64,000 nucleotides of DNA from Nemophila menziesii (GCA_029959085.1 JARWIR010000215.1:1-64000); one strand, 5' to 3'; shown: positions 37,601 through 52,068, counted from the stretch's first letter. Notes: generated by a model not told the origin, from the sequence alone. A program made the numbers and translations.

Positions 37601-37953
37601 TAATAAATCAAAAATACTAGAAATAAAATGGAAATTCCGGATTATTGCATTTTTATCTCAAAAGTCTATCATATTAATCAAATAAACACCAAAAATGATG
37701 TCTGCCAAGGGTCGAAAATGAGAACAATTAGGAAGACATCAATTGGTCTTTCATGAATTTCAAGAATCAATTAAATTTGCATTAAAAATAGTCAAATTTA
37801 CGCACAAAAGCTCAGATTCTGCAAACAGTTAATTTCCAAGGGGAGGAAGTGCAATATGATCAATTAAGCCTAAAATTCTATCAAATAAGTCATTTATTCA
37901 CCAAAAAGGATGTCTCCAAAGGGCTAATAATTAGAACAAATAGGGAGACATCA
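34612..37953 (-). repeat. 5' LTR of retroelement copy 2, split by a nested solo LTR
   Basis: 3342 bp in total. Removing the nested 1565-bp solo LTR and one 5-bp repeat leaves 1772 bp, exactly the length of the 3' LTR. TATA box at 35600-35607. Confidence 0.92.
36177..37741 (-). mobile_element. Nested solo LTR (copy 2)
   Basis: Same nested insertion as at 4533-6095. The flanking duplication is ATTCG (36172-36176) and ATTGG (37742-37746), one base having mutated. Confidence 0.87.
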
Positions 37954-40349
37954 ATTATATATGAGCATTTTATGGTGTGAATGAATGTAATTATAAAACA
38001 ATTGGGTTACCTCAACTTGACAGATCCTTGTTTTTTCTTCTAAGAGGTGTACATGATTTGAATATCTCCTTAAATATGGTAACCTGATTCTGGCTTGCTT
38101 GGGGGTCACATGGATACATATTCTCCGTTGGGCTGGTAGAGGTGTGCGCACACTTGCTCGCGACCCTCGTTATCAAGCAAAATGTTATTATATGCGAAAA
38201 AATAGGATAGTTGATGAGAGGTATAACATAATCACACTTATTTGGAAAACTTGCAAATTGGAAGAAGTCTTTATTGGATGTGTTATATAGAAAGGAGGTC
38301 AAGGCATATTTCTTAGGTCTTGTGAGTTTCTATTGGTTCCTGCAATGGGGGATAATACGGGATAAACGAAGGTAGTAGTTATTTTTATATATAGTGGTCG
38401 AAATGGTCGAATCTCTTAATGGATTACTGAATAATATAGGCATATTGTCGTTTAATTCACAAGTTGAAAGTTTGAATGTAGTTATTATTGAAATTTCGCA
38501 AGGATTATAATATATATATTCAAAGAACTGGTTGTGAAAGATCTTCGAAAAAAGAGATGAGTGCAGAAAAATTAAATTTTAGTAGAGGACATAATCTTGT
38601 GGATAAAAAACCAAGGTGAGAGTTAGATCGAATAATTTGTAACCTTTTTAACTACAGGAATATCATATAAAGATGCGACTAGGTGAACAAGAGTAAATTT
38701 AGTGATATTTGTGTGTAAGATGATACAAAACAAAACCATCCAAAATATCGTAGACAAGTATAATTTGATTCTTTCTGAATAAATTTTCGATATGGAGTTT
38801 TTCTTTGAAAAAGAATTTTGGATATGCGAATCAACAAATAAGTGGAAAATATTACGTATCAATAAAACAATTTATAGATATGAGCTTGAAAGAGTATGGT
38901 TCGACAACCTTAGAGGAAACAATAGTGTTCGATCACATTCAACGATAGTGATTTGTTTTGGTGTGTTAATGTATTTGATTAGTCAAAATTACCCCTGGCC
39001 ACAATATGACCATACCATGCTATTCGAACTAGTCCGGCTCTTCAGCCAACTATCAACTGGACTTTCCACCATACATATCACTTGGAGTAAAAATTATTAA
39101 GTGACTTCTCAGCGGATTATCAGATGATCTCTCGGTCATAAAACTTATTTGGACGAAAGATCCCTAATTATTTAGTCTAGCACTTCAGCCGCCTACCAGC
39201 TGTCTTCTCAGCTGTTAAGTCACTTGTATATTAAATTATTAAGTGTCTAATCTGGTTCTTCAGCCGATAATCAACTTCCCTCTCGGTCATAAAACCCATT
39301 TGGACAATCAACGCATAGAGATTTTAGCTACACACCCATATATTTATATAACATGATTTTTATTTCGTTGAAAATTAGCAAAAGCCTCTGACTCTTTAAC
39401 AAAACAATTATTCAACATTTTATGACAAGTCATCCATAAAACTAATCTAATGCCTCTTTTTATGCATACATAATGTGCCCACAAATATCAGGGTCTACTA
39501 GACCAAGAGTCTAAGAATCTTTCCATGCGCTCTTCTTTGAGAATGGATTTTTACATGTTGTTTACCAACCAAAACGTTTTTACATAGCCTCTGAGGAGCC
39601 TTGAGTTGTGGCACACTACTAACCATATTATTTTACCTAAGAGTTTTCAAACCTTTAAGACTCTAGTAGCGTCCATACCGACAATGACAAGTTGGGTTTA
39701 TTGTAATCAAACCTTTATTGTCCAATATTTGTTGATATTGTGTTGACTTGAGCATTTCATTTTTTAGACCTCGACTTGAGGCTTTATTGTGTTAACGCGT
39801 CATGTAACCTTCTATATTTCGACAAATGTGGTGTACAAAGATTGGTGCATCATCGTTTATTGATCGTTTCTGGGGTCAAATCAGTTTCGTGAGACTATAT
39901 GAAGGCTTTTTCTCTATATGATGGATATTCAATTAGAGATGAAAGGATGAATGACTAGCATGTTTGATTTGTAATATATGTGTGCCATTTTATTGAGTCG
40001 AAGTTACCTTACAATCGATTCATTTGAACTGATCACTTATTGAATAAATCTGAAAGTGCTTATTATTTTTGATTTTGTGGGGATTTTTGGTCAACCCCAG
40101 CTTTGAGAATATTTTTCTTTTATTGTATATTTTAAATTCACAAAGAAAACAAATTAAAACATTTATATAGTATAATAGGTCTAAAATACAATTTGACAAA
40201 ACAATTACGTAATACATATATTATATATATTTCACTCATAAATGGAAGAATACAAACAAGGAGCAATAAAAAATAATGTAAAGGCTTGTAAGGCCATAAA
40301 TGGTGACTTTATTTCAACAGTGTACACAAGATCACGAGTTGTGATTTAT

Positions 40350-40957
40350 TTAGCAATGGAAGTAGCAATTGCAAGAATACTTCCAGTGTCCCCCATGTCC
40401 CCAGCGTTGCTTTTGGCATAATCCATACTGGTAACCCAAGTGCTTGCAGTGATAGCTACATTTGTAGCTTTGTAGGCAATGCCCAACCCATTTGGGGCTT
40501 TGCTTCCAGCAGAATTTAGCATCCGCACCATTAATCTCTGCATGAAATTAAATGAAAAAGTTGGGTCTTAGTTATTTAAAAAACATTCCGAGATATTAAA
40601 ATAAAAACAGAAAAAATTTATTCACATTAGCGCCATTTTAATTTATATACAATGAATGATACAAGGAAACCATGACAAAATTTGAATTAAAGTTATAGTA
40701 CAAAAGTAGTTGACCATAGAGTTCAAAACAAAATTTAATGAACCGCCACGTACTGCAATAGATATTTATATTCTATAGGTAAATTTAAAGCATGGCCGGA
40801 GAGAAATATAGATCTACAGATACATTGATATTATGCCTGTGAATATTGCATAGTTATTGATAAATAGGCCAACATGCTACGTACCAGATGCAGCAACAAT
40901 GATGAAGATGTATAACAGAGCTAGGAATGATGCTTTGCAAATCATAGACTTTGCCAT
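40350..40957 (-). CDS. Defensin-like secreted cysteine-rich peptide, copy 4 (unit E)
   Basis: Exon 1 is 40885-40957 and exon 2 is 40350-40537, with a 347-nt intron. The coding sequence is identical to copy 1. The upstream region differs: the TATA box is TATAAAAG. The 3' region lacks one T in the TTTTATTT run, which leaves the AATAAA signal intact. All splice and structural features are retained. Confidence 0.85.
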
Positions 40958-41006
40958 ATTGATGATTTTGGTATCGCTTGTGAGAAATCATATCTTCAAA
41001 GATGTT

Positions 41007-41014
41007 CTTTTATA
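41007..41014 (-). promoter_or_regulatory. TATA box of defensin-like copy 4
   Basis: TATAAAAG on the minus strand, a variant shared with copies 5 and 6. Confidence 0.62.
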
Positions 41015-41968
41015 GGGGGAGAACCAAAGTATTCATGAAATAAACAATTAATGAAAAGCTTTTCTGATCTTTTCAATGATATGGATGTTTAACAATCCGT
41101 GGAGGACACCACCAGAAAAAGTAGTAGAATTGAACAAGTCTGAATATTGATTATGTGATAATATTAAATAAACTATACACTAGTTTACCAAATCATGTTT
41201 GGAAATGATTAAATACCGTATGGTGTATTGTACCAGACTGGCACTAAGAGCAAGTAAACATATACTATTAATAACCTTTTTTGTGATATTTAAATATTTA
41301 TGCTATCTAAAAAAAATTCAGGTAAAATGCATCTTTGAATGTGAATTTTTATTCTTTGAACAAAAAAAAAAGAAAGTGAATTGTTATTGTATAGAGACCA
41401 GTAGCTAGTCTAAAAATTTTAACCTCAATTGTTCATTAGAATATATATTCAATTTGACATCTTGAATATGTTTGTAAGCCATTCTCAACTGATCATCCTT
41501 CTGTGGTTTTTACATAATAGTACAAAAATTCCTAATATGTATGCCCACCGAAGAACCTGCTGTAAAATAAATCCTTTCGTCAGTTGCAGATCATATATTT
41601 TTTATTATTTCTTGAGTTCAATTTATTTTTATCTTGTTTCTATTGATCTCTCAGCTTAGAACTTTCCGATTAGCGCAAAATATATGCAAAGGAAAATGTA
41701 CAAGATATTTATCATGTATGGCTTCTATATTTTTTAGTATAATATTTTCATCTTTAGGCTAGCAAACTGCGAAAGATATGATAACATTGCAAATGAATTG
41801 TAATTGTATGGGTTTTATAATAGAACCAGTATACAAAATGCATAGCAAGGATGTACAATATTGATTCTATACTAATAGAACAAGAATATTAAAAATACTT
41901 AATGAAGTATTATCCTTCCAAATTATTTACCAAAAGGGTTTTATCAAAAATAGACATTTTCCTTAACA

Positions 41969-43358
41969 TACCCCCTCAGGTCGGAGTATATATTAATGGC
42001 ACTAGACTTGCTTAGTAATATCTCAAACAATAGCAAACTCTATGGCTTAGTGAATATATAAGTGTCTTCTATATTTTCTTATGTAATGCGTGCATAACAA
42101 TTCTTCTTGACCTTTCTAAGTGGTGACGATCAATTTCCATATTCTTTTTACACTCATGAAATACAAGCTTGACACAAATTATCGTCCATTTATTATCATA
42201 ATAGAGTGTGTCTTCTTTCGGTGGCTCACCTTCCAATCATTTAAATGTTCTCCAAAACATTATCTTGCAGCATGTAGTTGCCAATGACTGATATTCAGCC
42301 TCTGAGCCTGAACAAGATACAATTGTCAATTTCTTCTTTTTCCATGATATAGGTGCCTGCCCAATGAGATTACGATATCCGGTTATCAACGTTCTTGCAG
42401 CCTTAAATATAACTAACTGGGTATTGCTAAACTCCTTTAACTAAAATGTCACCATCGAAGGACAATGTATGCCTAGTCTAAGTGTATTTTTTTCATGTAC
42501 TTTAGGATCTTTAGTAGTACCTCAAGGTGTGGTTTCGACGTCTATGCTTGCCCTGACTCAACTCAAGGACAACAAGTGAAATTTCAATCCTTTTTATAGT
42601 TAGGTTGATTAGCCTACATGTAATTCGTCTTTATGACAATAAATCAATGAACATGTATTTTATTTGAATAATACAACATTTTATTCAACTAGAAGCCATA
42701 AATTTTTGGCATCCAAGAATAAAGCATTGTCCCATATGACTATAACATATGTTTGTTGAAACAGAGTGATCATTATTATCTTGCAAGTTATATCTCTAAA
42801 AAATACTTGAGTTTACTCCAATCATATGATTTAAATTTTTTGGATAGATATATTTATTATAAACCAACAAAGAAATTTAAGTTTATAATATTGGAAAAAC
42901 ATATATTATACTTTAATTTTTTATGTAACCCGATATCCTTGATGGAATTATATAGTTTGAGAAACCAATGTTTTGAAACTTTGTTGAAAACCATGTATGG
43001 AATTGATTTAGTTTACGTACTATAGTGTCACTCTTTTATCAGAATACAAGTGGAAATTTTATATAAACATCCTCATAAAACTCTCCATGTAAAAATTTCT
43101 TATGGACATCGAGTTGGTGCAAGTGTTGTTTTTGCAAATCTAGCACACTGGTGAGAAAACAAACTATCGTTAATTTAACAAAATTGGAAAATGTTTTTCT
43201 ATAATCAACAATTTATATTCAGATATAACCCTTCTCAAACAACCATTATTTGTACCGCACTATTGTAAAATAAATTTTAAATTTTTTATTGTACACCCAT
43301 TTGCAACTAGTGGGTTGTTTGTAGGGTGGCATCGGTGCAAAATATCAAATATTGGTTG
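41969..43358 (-). mobile_element. Decayed Ty1/copia pol relic, unit E
   Basis: Polypurine tract at 41969-41980, RNase H to about 42402, RT motifs to about 43358. Non-coding. Confidence 0.83.
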
Positions 43359-43450
43359 TCTTTATGAGATTCAGTTTTTTGGTTAATCACAACACAGTTG
43401 TGGATGTTTGAACACCTTGTGAAGAATTTGGATATCTTTATGATTGTGAG

Positions 43451-43998
43451 ATTATATATGAGCATTTTATGGTGTGAATGAATGTAATTATAAAACAATT
43501 GGGTTACCTCAACTTGACAGGACCTTGTTTTTTCTTCTAAAAGGTACATTATTTGAATATCTCCTTAAATATGGTAACCTGATTCTGGCTTGCTTGGGGG
43601 TCACATAGATGCATATTCTCCGTTGGGCTAGTAGAGGTGTGCGCACACTTGCTCGCGACCCTCGTTATCAAGCAAAATGTTATTATATGTGAAAAAATAG
43701 GATAGTTGATGACAGGTATAACATAATCACACTTATTTGGAAAATTTGTAAATTGGAAGAAGTCTTTATTGGATGTGTTATATAGAAAGGAGGTCAAGGA
43801 ATATTTCTTAGGTCTTGTGAGTTTCCATTGGTTCCTGCAATGGGGGATAATACGGGATAAACAAAGGTAGTAGTTATTTTTATATATAGTGGTCGAAATG
43901 GTCGAATCTCTTAATGGAGTACCGAAAAATATAGGCATATTGTCGTTTAATTCACAAGTTGAAAGTTTGAATGTAGTTATTATTGAAATTTCGCAAGG

Positions 43999-44077
<79 letters not shown>

Positions 44078-45732
44078 AGAACTGGCTGTGAAAGATCTTC
44101 GAAAAAAGAGATGAGTGCAGAAAAATTAAATTTTAGTAGAGAAATTATCTTGCGGATAAAAAACCAAGTTGAGAGTTAGATCGAATAATTTGTAAACTTT
44201 TTAACTACAGGAATATCATATAAAGATGCGACTAGGTGAACAAGAGTAAATTTAGTGATATTTGTGTGTAAGATGATACAAAACAAAACCATCCAAAATA
44301 TCGTAGACAAGAATAATTTGATTCTTTCTGTATAAATTTTCGATATGGAGTTTTTCTTTGAAAAAGAATTTTGGATATGCGAATCAACAAATAAGTGGAA
44401 AATATTACGTATCAATAAAACAATTTATAGATATGAGCTTGAAAGAGTATGGTTCGACAACCTTAGAGGAAAGGATAGTGTTCGATCACATTCAACGATA
44501 GCGATTTGTTTTGGTGTGTTAATGTATTTAATTAGTCAAAATTACCCCTGGCCACAATATGACCATACCATCCTATTCGGACTAGTCCGGCTCTTCAGCC
44601 AACTATCAACTGTCCTTTCCACCATACATATCACTTGGAGTAAAAATTATTAAGTGACTTCTCAGCGGATTATCAGATGATCTCTCGGTCATAAAACTTA
44701 TTTGGACGAAAGATCCCTAATTATCTAGTCTAGCACTTCAGCCGCCTACCAGCTGTCTTCTCAGTCGTTAAGTCACTTGTATATTAAATTCTTAAGTGTC
44801 TAATCTGGTTCTTCAGCCGATAATCAACTTCCCTCTCGGTCATAAAACCCATTTGGACAATCAACGCATAGAGATTTTAGCTACACACCCATATATTTAT
44901 ATAACATGATTTTTATTTCGTTGAAAATTAGCAAAATCCTCCGACTCTTTAACAAAACAATTATTCCACATTTTATATAAAGTCATCCATAAAACTAATC
45001 TAAGGCCTCTTTTTATGCATACATAATGTGCCCACAAATATCAGGGTCTACTAGACCAAGAGTCTAAGAATCTTTCCATGCGCTCTTCTTTGAGAATGGA
45101 TTTTTACATGTTGTTTACCAACCAAAACGTTTTTACATAGCCTCTGAGGAGCCTTGAGTTGTGGCACACTACTAACCATATTATTTTACCTAAGAGTTTT
45201 CAAACCTTTAAGACACTAGTAGCATCCATACCGACAATGACAAGTTGGGTTTATTGTAATCAAACCTTTATTATCCAATATTTGTTGATATTGTGTTGAC
45301 ATGAGCATTTCATTTTTTAGACCTCGACTTGAGGCTTTATTGTGTTAACGCGTCGTGTAACCTTCTATATTTCTACAAATGTGGTGTACAATGATTGTTG
45401 CGTCATCGTTTATTGATCGTTTCTGGGGTCAAATCACTTTCGTGAGACTATATGAAGGCCTTTTCTCTATATGATGGATATTCAATGAGAGATGAAAGGA
45501 TGAATGACTAACATGTTTGATTTGTAATTTATGTGTGCCATTTTATTGAGTCGAAGTTACCTTACAATCGATTCATTTGAACTGATCACTTATTGAATAA
45601 ATCTGAAAGTGCTTATTAATTTTAATTTTGTTGGGGATTTTTGGTCAACCCCAACTATGAGAATATTTTTCTTTTATTGTATATTTTAAATTCACAAAGA
45701 AAACAAATTAAAACATTTATATAGTATAATAT
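43451..45732. repeat. Tandem unit F, truncated (2.28 kb)
   Basis: Only the left part of the unit remains. It stops at 45731/45732, where an hAT-like end begins, about 60 bp short of where the AATAAA end of the defensin-like gene would start. The gene and the copia relic are gone. It carries a TA run of about 70 bp. No supported gene in the rest. Confidence 0.9.
44001..44073. repeat. TA microsatellite, unit F
   Basis: About 70 bp of TA repeats at the same site as those in units B and D. Confidence 0.93.
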
Positions 45733-46177
45733 CAGCCTGGCTATCGGACACGGGTTATCGGACCACCGGTTCGGCCCGGGCCAATAAGCACCGGCGACGG
45801 AACGGGGCCGGTATGATGCATGTGGCCGGAACGGAACGGAACGGAACGTCGGTTCCTGGTTCGTGCGGCGTTTTTAGATGTTGAGTTTTAGCTTGGACCG
45901 AACCGGTCCGTGACTGATACGGACCGGTAACGGCCCGTTATTATTATTATTATTATTATTTTTATATATATATAGGCTCAAACCTAATGTATGCCCAAAA
46001 CCCACCGACGAAGACGCGTTCCCAAATCCCATTCCTCACCCTACCATAATTCGTGAACGCCGTTACTCCGCTCACCCATGTAAAATGGAAATCTAAGGTT
46101 CTTATAAAGATGAAGAAGAAGTGGAAGAGGAGGAAGATGAAGATAACGCGAAATCTGAAGAAGATATTAATGGTGAT
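45733..46177 (+). mobile_element. hAT-like transposon 5' end fragment (unit F)
   Basis: It begins CAGCCTGGCTATCGG, which could be a terminal inverted repeat. A GC-rich subterminal zone follows with repeated CCGGAACGGAAC / ACCGGTCCG words, typical of plant Ac-like hAT ends, then an ATT run, a TATATATATA box and a leader. An ATG at 46085-46087 opens a frame that stops at its fourth codon here. The other end is missing: the fragment fuses to LTR sequence at about 46178. The hAT assignment rests on end structure only. Confidence 0.55.
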
Positions 46178-49078
46178 TATGGTCGAATATGGCTCTTCGG
46201 ATGATATGATTTTTCCTCTTTGGGTATGTAAATAGTGAAGCCTGTCAGTCAATAACGGACATTACACGGGTATTACCTAGATCAGTATTCAAACCACCCA
46301 GTCGGATGATCACTTCGCCACTAAAGTGAATAGCCCAAATACTAAAAGCTAATTCTAGTTGTTCCTAAAATAATTAGTAATGAAAACAAAGTAATAACCA
46401 ATATATAAAACTCAATCCTATTTAAATCTAAACAATCCCAAATTCAAAACATGGATTAATTAATTAAGGTTCATCCCTTTTATGCGATTCTCAAGTATAA
46501 AGAAATTTAGCTCATGACAAATTTAAAGACTAACATAAAAGAAAAAGAATTCATGTTCAAATACAAAAGATAAATAAATAACCTAAAGGGTTGAATGACT
46601 ATTGTTGGAAGAACAGAATTCCTCCAGCTTCTAGCTTCTTCTCTCCTTCGTGCTCTGACTTGAAAACCTTAAGGCTCTTGTGTAATTCTCTGAAGTGTGT
46701 GAAAGTAGGAGTTTAAGGGGTGTATTTATAGGTGTTGGAAGACCCTAGGTCGAATTTGCTTGGAGTGGAAGACAAGTTAAAGACTCTTAAATTCGTAGCC
46801 CTAAATTCTAGAAAAGGTAAGATTTTGCTGCTGATTTGATTTGGTCATATCTTTTTCAATACTTATCCGTTTGAGAAGTTCCAATATATGAAACTGCTTG
46901 TCTTGGAAAGAGCTTTCTATTGGTGCAGACCACTCGTCCAGAATCCATGCCAATCTTTAGTTATGAATTAATCTTTAAAACGTGGCTGGAATTTCAGATT
47001 CACAAGGCAGCTTTATCTTTTCCTTCTTTGAATAAATCTTTCCTAAATCTTCTTATTTCCATGTAAATCTTCTTTCCTTTCATCTTCATCTTGACTTGGT
47101 CTCTAAGTAATTACCATTTATCTTTTAAAGCTTCACATTAAATAAATAATTAAACCGCATATGCTTAAAAAGAATAAATCAATAAATCACGAAAACGAAA
47201 TAGGAAAGTGCACTCTAAAAATAGAAACTCGAGTAAAAATCATTTCCGAACACTCTCAAATACACTAAAACTTTATTCTCACTTCTTCTCCTTGGATTGG
47301 TGGTGGTCCTTTGTGTGTTCTAAAATAAATGCTAATGTAATTGAACCACAACTGCAGGTGTACGGTTGCCCCAAGTAATAATAGTGTTAATACAGATTCG
47401 TTCCAAGGACGGGATGGTTGACTACAATGTCTATCGATTAATGAATGATTGCACTTATGAAAGAAAATAAAGATAATATGTTTGATTGGTTTTTGTATTA
47501 ATGCTAAATGATAAAAGACTAAATGGAAAATGCAATTAAAAGCTAAGACGCAAGTAAAATGATGTAAAACGCAAGTATGAGAAGATAGCACTTGAGAACG
47601 CAAGGGGTCATCCTAAACCTATTCCATAACCTATGCTGTTTAAGTGTTAAATTGGTCAATTACAATGGTCGGGATTCTAAATTCCTTATACCCCCGTCAG
47701 GGTGGACTATAAGGCTATCCTAGAGTGTCACTAGTCCCGTCAGGGTAAATATGATCCACTTTTAGATGTTTAAGTTTAATTACCTCATTGGCTCTAGAAT
47801 TAGCTAAGTTCGTCAGAATCAATAGCTTCTATTCTAGATTGAATAAATGGTTCTGTACCTAAACCCTCCTTCAGGATGATCCAATCGCCACTAATTGGAA
47901 TAGCCTAGATACTAACACCTGTTCCTAGTTCATGACTCTAAAAACAGTAAATATTCTCAATTTATCGAAAAGGGTAAAAGACACAATCTAATTCAATTTA
48001 ACAGAAACCCAAATTCAACATATGAAATTCAATAAGATTTGGGAATTACCTATATAGCATTCTCAAGCACTAAAATGTGTTTAGCTCATATTAATTGAAA
48101 ACGAAACTAAATTAAATAAAAGAGAATTCATATTGTTTACAAAATTAAAGATAAAAGAACCTAATTTCCGGAATAGGAATGACTGAGAACGAAGATATAG
48201 ACCCTCTCCAGCTCTTGCAGCTTCTTCTTTCTTCCTTCTGTTGCTTCTCTCTGATGTTTAATCTTGTGGAATGTGAATTGTTGTGAAAATAGAGGTCAAA
48301 GGCTCCTTTTATAAGTGGAAAAACGGATTAGGGCTTGGACCAAAGAATAAAACACTAATTAAATGTCCAAGCCCAATTTCTAAGCCAAAAATCCCGTAAC
48401 TGCTGATACACCTTCACTAAAACGGCTTTTCCCGCTTTGTTATGACTCCGATTGACTTAGTTCCGGTTGCTAAAGTTCCGTAACTCGATAAGGAATGTTT
48501 TCTCTCCAAAGGTCAGCGGCTAAATCATCTCTTAAGCACCTCAAAATCAGCAATCTATGGCCTGGAAAACAGATTTTCAGCTCTATAAATAATTTCTTTC
48601 GGGATTTATCTTTAGGTCCTGACTCTATATCACGATCTTTGACTCTCTTCTCGGATTCCATTCCTAGATAATATTCAAAACCTACAAACTTTCCACTAAA
48701 ATACACAAGATTACGCGCAAAAGTTTAATAAATCAAAAATACTAGAAATAAAATGGAAATTCCGGATTATTGCATTTTTAACTCAAAAGTCTATCATATT
48801 AATCAAATAAACACAAAAAATGATGTCTCCCAAGGGTCGAAAATGAGAACAATTAGGGAGACATCAATTGGTCTTTCATGAATTTCAAGAAACAATTAAC
48901 TTTGCATTAAAAATAGTCAAATTTACGCACAAAAGCTCAGATTCTGCAAATAGTTAATTTCCACGGGGAGGAAGTGCAATATGATCAATTAATCCTAAAA
49001 GTCTATCAAATAAGTCATTCATTCACCTAAAAGGATGTCTCCAAAGGGCTAATAATTAGAACAAATAGGGAGACATCA
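46178..49078 (-). repeat. Truncated LTR remnant before unit G
   Basis: The outer LTR of the Athila-like element, starting within the LTR (TATGGTCGAATATGG, as at about 3410) and running to the normal edge at 49078, followed by ATTAT. The rest of the element is deleted. It contains the same nested solo LTR. Confidence 0.88.
47301..48866 (-). mobile_element. Nested solo LTR (remnant before unit G)
   Basis: Same nested insertion, with ATTGG at 47296-47300 and 48867-48871. Confidence 0.87.
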
Positions 49079-51459
49079 ATTATATATGAGCATTTTATGG
49101 TGTGAATGAATGTAATTATAAAACAATTGGGTTACCTCAACTTGACAGGTCCTTGTTTTTTCTTCTAAGAGGTACATGATTTGAATATCTCCTTAGATAT
49201 GGTAACCTGATTCTGGCTTGCTTGGGGGTCACATGGATGCATATTCTCCGTTGGGCTAGTAGAGGTGTGCGCACACTTGCTCGCGACCCTCGTTATCAAG
49301 CAAAATGTTATTATATGTGAAAAAATAGGATAGTTGATGAGAGGTATAACATAATCACACTTATTTGGAGAACTTGCAAATTGGAAGAAGTCTTTATTGG
49401 ATGTGTTATATAGAAAGGAGGTAAAGGCATATTTCTTAGGTCTTGTGAGTTTCTATTGGTTCCTGCAATGGTGGATAATACGGGATACACAAAGGTAGTA
49501 GTTATTTTTATATATAGTGGTCGAAATGGTCGAATCTCTTAATGGAGTACTGAATAATATAGGCATATAGTCGTTTAATTCGCAAGTTGAAAGTTTTAAT
49601 GTAGTTATTATTGAAATTTCGCAAGGATTATAATATATATTTTCAAAGAACTGGTTGTGAAAGATCTTCGAAAAAAGAGATGAGTGCAGAAAAATTAAAT
49701 TTTAGTAGAAGACATTATCTTCCGGATAAAAAACCAAGTTGAGAGTTAGATCGAATAATTTGTAACCTTTTTAACTACAGGAATATCATATAAAGATGCG
49801 ACTAGGTGAACAAGAGTAAATTTAGTGATATTTGTGTGTAAGATGATACAAAACAAAACCATCCAAAATATCGTAGACAAGAATAATTTGATTCTTTCTG
49901 AATAAATTTTCGATATGGAGTTTTTCTTTGAAAAAGAATTTTGGATATGCGAATCAACAAATAAGTGGAAAATATTGCGTATCAATAAAACAATTTATAG
50001 ATATGAGCTTGAAAGAGTATGGTTTGATAACCTTAGAGGAAACAATAGTGTTCGATCACATTCAACGATAGCGATTTGTTTTGGTGTGTTAATGTATTTG
50101 ATTAGTCAAAATTACCCCTGACCACAATATGACCATACCATCCTATTCGAACTAGACCGGCTCTTCAGCCAACTATCAACTGGCCTTTCCACCATACATA
50201 TCACTTGGAGTAAAAATTATTAAGTGACTTCTCAGCGGATTATCAGAAGATCTCTCGGTCATAAAACTTATTTGGACGAAAGATCCCTAATTATCTAGTC
50301 TAGCACTTCAGCCGCCTACCAGCTGTCTTCTCAGTCGTTAAGTCACTTGTATATTAAATTCTTAAGTGTCTAATCTGGTTCTTCAGCCGATAATCAACTT
50401 CCCTCTCGGTCATAAAACCCATTTGGACAATCAACGCATAGAGATTTTAGCTAAACACCCATATATTTATATAACATGATTTTTATTTCGTTGAAAATTA
50501 GCAAAAGCCTCTGACTCTTTAACAAAACAATTATTCCACATTTTATGACAAGTCATCCATAAAACTAATCTAATGCCTCTTTTTATGCATACATAATGTG
50601 CCTACAAATATCAGGGTCTACTAGACCAAGAGTCTAAGAATCTTTCCATGCGCTCTTCTTTGAGAATGGATTTTTACATGTTGTTTACCAACCAAAACGT
50701 TTTTACATAGCCTCTGAGGAGCCTTGAGTTGTGGCACACTACTAACCATATTATTTTACCTAAGAGTTTTCAAAACTTTAAGACTCTAGTAGCGTCCATA
50801 CCGACAATGACAAGTTGGGTTTATTGTATCAAACCTTTATTATCCAATATTTGTTGATATTGTGTTGACTTGAGCATTTCATTTTTTAGACCTCGACTTG
50901 AGGCTTTATTGTGTTAAGGCGTCGTGTAACCTTCTATATTTCGACAAATGTGGTGTACAATGATTGGTGCGTCATCGTTTATTGATCGTTTCTGGGGTCA
51001 AATCAGTTTCGTGAGACTATATGAAGGCCTTTTCTCTATATGATGGATATTCAATGAGAGATGAAAGGATGAATGACTAACATGTTTGATTTGTAATTTA
51101 TGTGTGCCATTTTATTGAGTCGAAGTTACCTTACAATCAATTCATTTGAACTGATCACTTATTGAATAAATCTGAAAGTGCTTATTAAGTTTAATTTTGT
51201 TGGGGATTTTTGGTCTACCCCAACTATGAAAATATTTCTTTTATTGTATATTTTAAATTCACAAAGAAAACAAATTAAAACATTTATATAGTATAATAGG
51301 TCTAAAATACAATTTGACAAATACATATATTATATATATTTCACTCATAAATGGAAGAATACAAACAAGGAGCAATAAAAAATAATGTAAAGGCTTGTAA
51401 GGCCATAAATGGTGACTTTTATTTCAACAGTGTACACAAGATCACGAGTTGTGATTTAT

Positions 51460-52068
51460 TTAGCAATGGAAGTAGCAATTGCAAGAATACTTCCAGTGTC
51501 CCCCATGTCCCCAGCGTTGCTTTTGGCATAATCCATACTGGTAACCCAAGTGCTTGCAGTGATAGCTACATTTGTAGCTTTGTAGGCAATGCCCAACCCA
51601 TTTGGGGCTTTGCTTCCAGCAGAATTTAGCATCCGCACCATTAATCTCTGCATGAAATTAAAATGAAAAGGTTGGGTCTTAGTTATTTAAAAAACATTCC
51701 GAGATATTAAAATAAAAACAGAAAAAATTTATTCACATTAGCGCCATTTTAATTTATATACAATGAATGATACAAGGAAACCATGACAAAATTTGAATTA
51801 AAGTTATAGTACAAAAGTAGTTGACCATAGAGTTCAAAACAAAATTTAGTGAACCGCCACGTACTGCAATAGATATTTATATTCTATAGGTAAATTTAAA
51901 GCATGGCCGGAGAGAAATATAGATCTACAGACACATTGATATTATGCCTGTGAATATTGCTTAGTTATTGATAAATAGGCCAACATGCTACGTACCAGAT
52001 GCAGCAACAATGATGAAGATGTATAACAGAGCTAGGAATGATGCTTTGCAAATCATAGACTTTGCCAT
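51460..52068 (-). CDS. Defensin-like secreted cysteine-rich peptide, copy 5 (unit G)
   Basis: Exon 1 is 51996-52068 and exon 2 is 51460-51647, with a 348-nt intron. The coding bases are identical to copy 1, while the intron has several private or I-shared changes (AAGGTTGG, TTAGTGAACC, AGACACATT, TTGCTTAG). Signal peptide, eight cysteines and splice sites are intact. Confidence 0.85.

Larger units (their letters stand above)
27062..37953 (-). mobile_element. Athila/Tat-like Ty3/gypsy retroelement, copy 2 (complete ends, pol-less)
   Basis: A 10.9-kb insertion in the tandem array flanked by the 5-bp duplication ATTAT (27057-27061 and 37954-37958). From the 5' end on the minus strand: LTR (37953-34612, itself carrying a nested solo LTR), tRNA-Asp primer site, gag, protease with integrase tail, a GC-rich stretch, a 151-codon frame, a long non-coding tract, polypurine tract, and 3' LTR (28833-27062). 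No reverse transcriptase, RNase H or integrase catalytic domain can be found, so it must have moved with enzymes supplied in trans. The gag frame is open but the protease frame is broken. Confidence 0.92.
37954..43450. repeat. Tandem unit E (5.50 kb)
   Basis: Full-length unit directly after retroelement copy 2; its first five bases are the right target duplication. It shares GGTGTACATG near its start with A and C. The first 1.95 kb holds no supported gene; then come the defensin-like gene and the copia relic. Confidence 0.92.
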
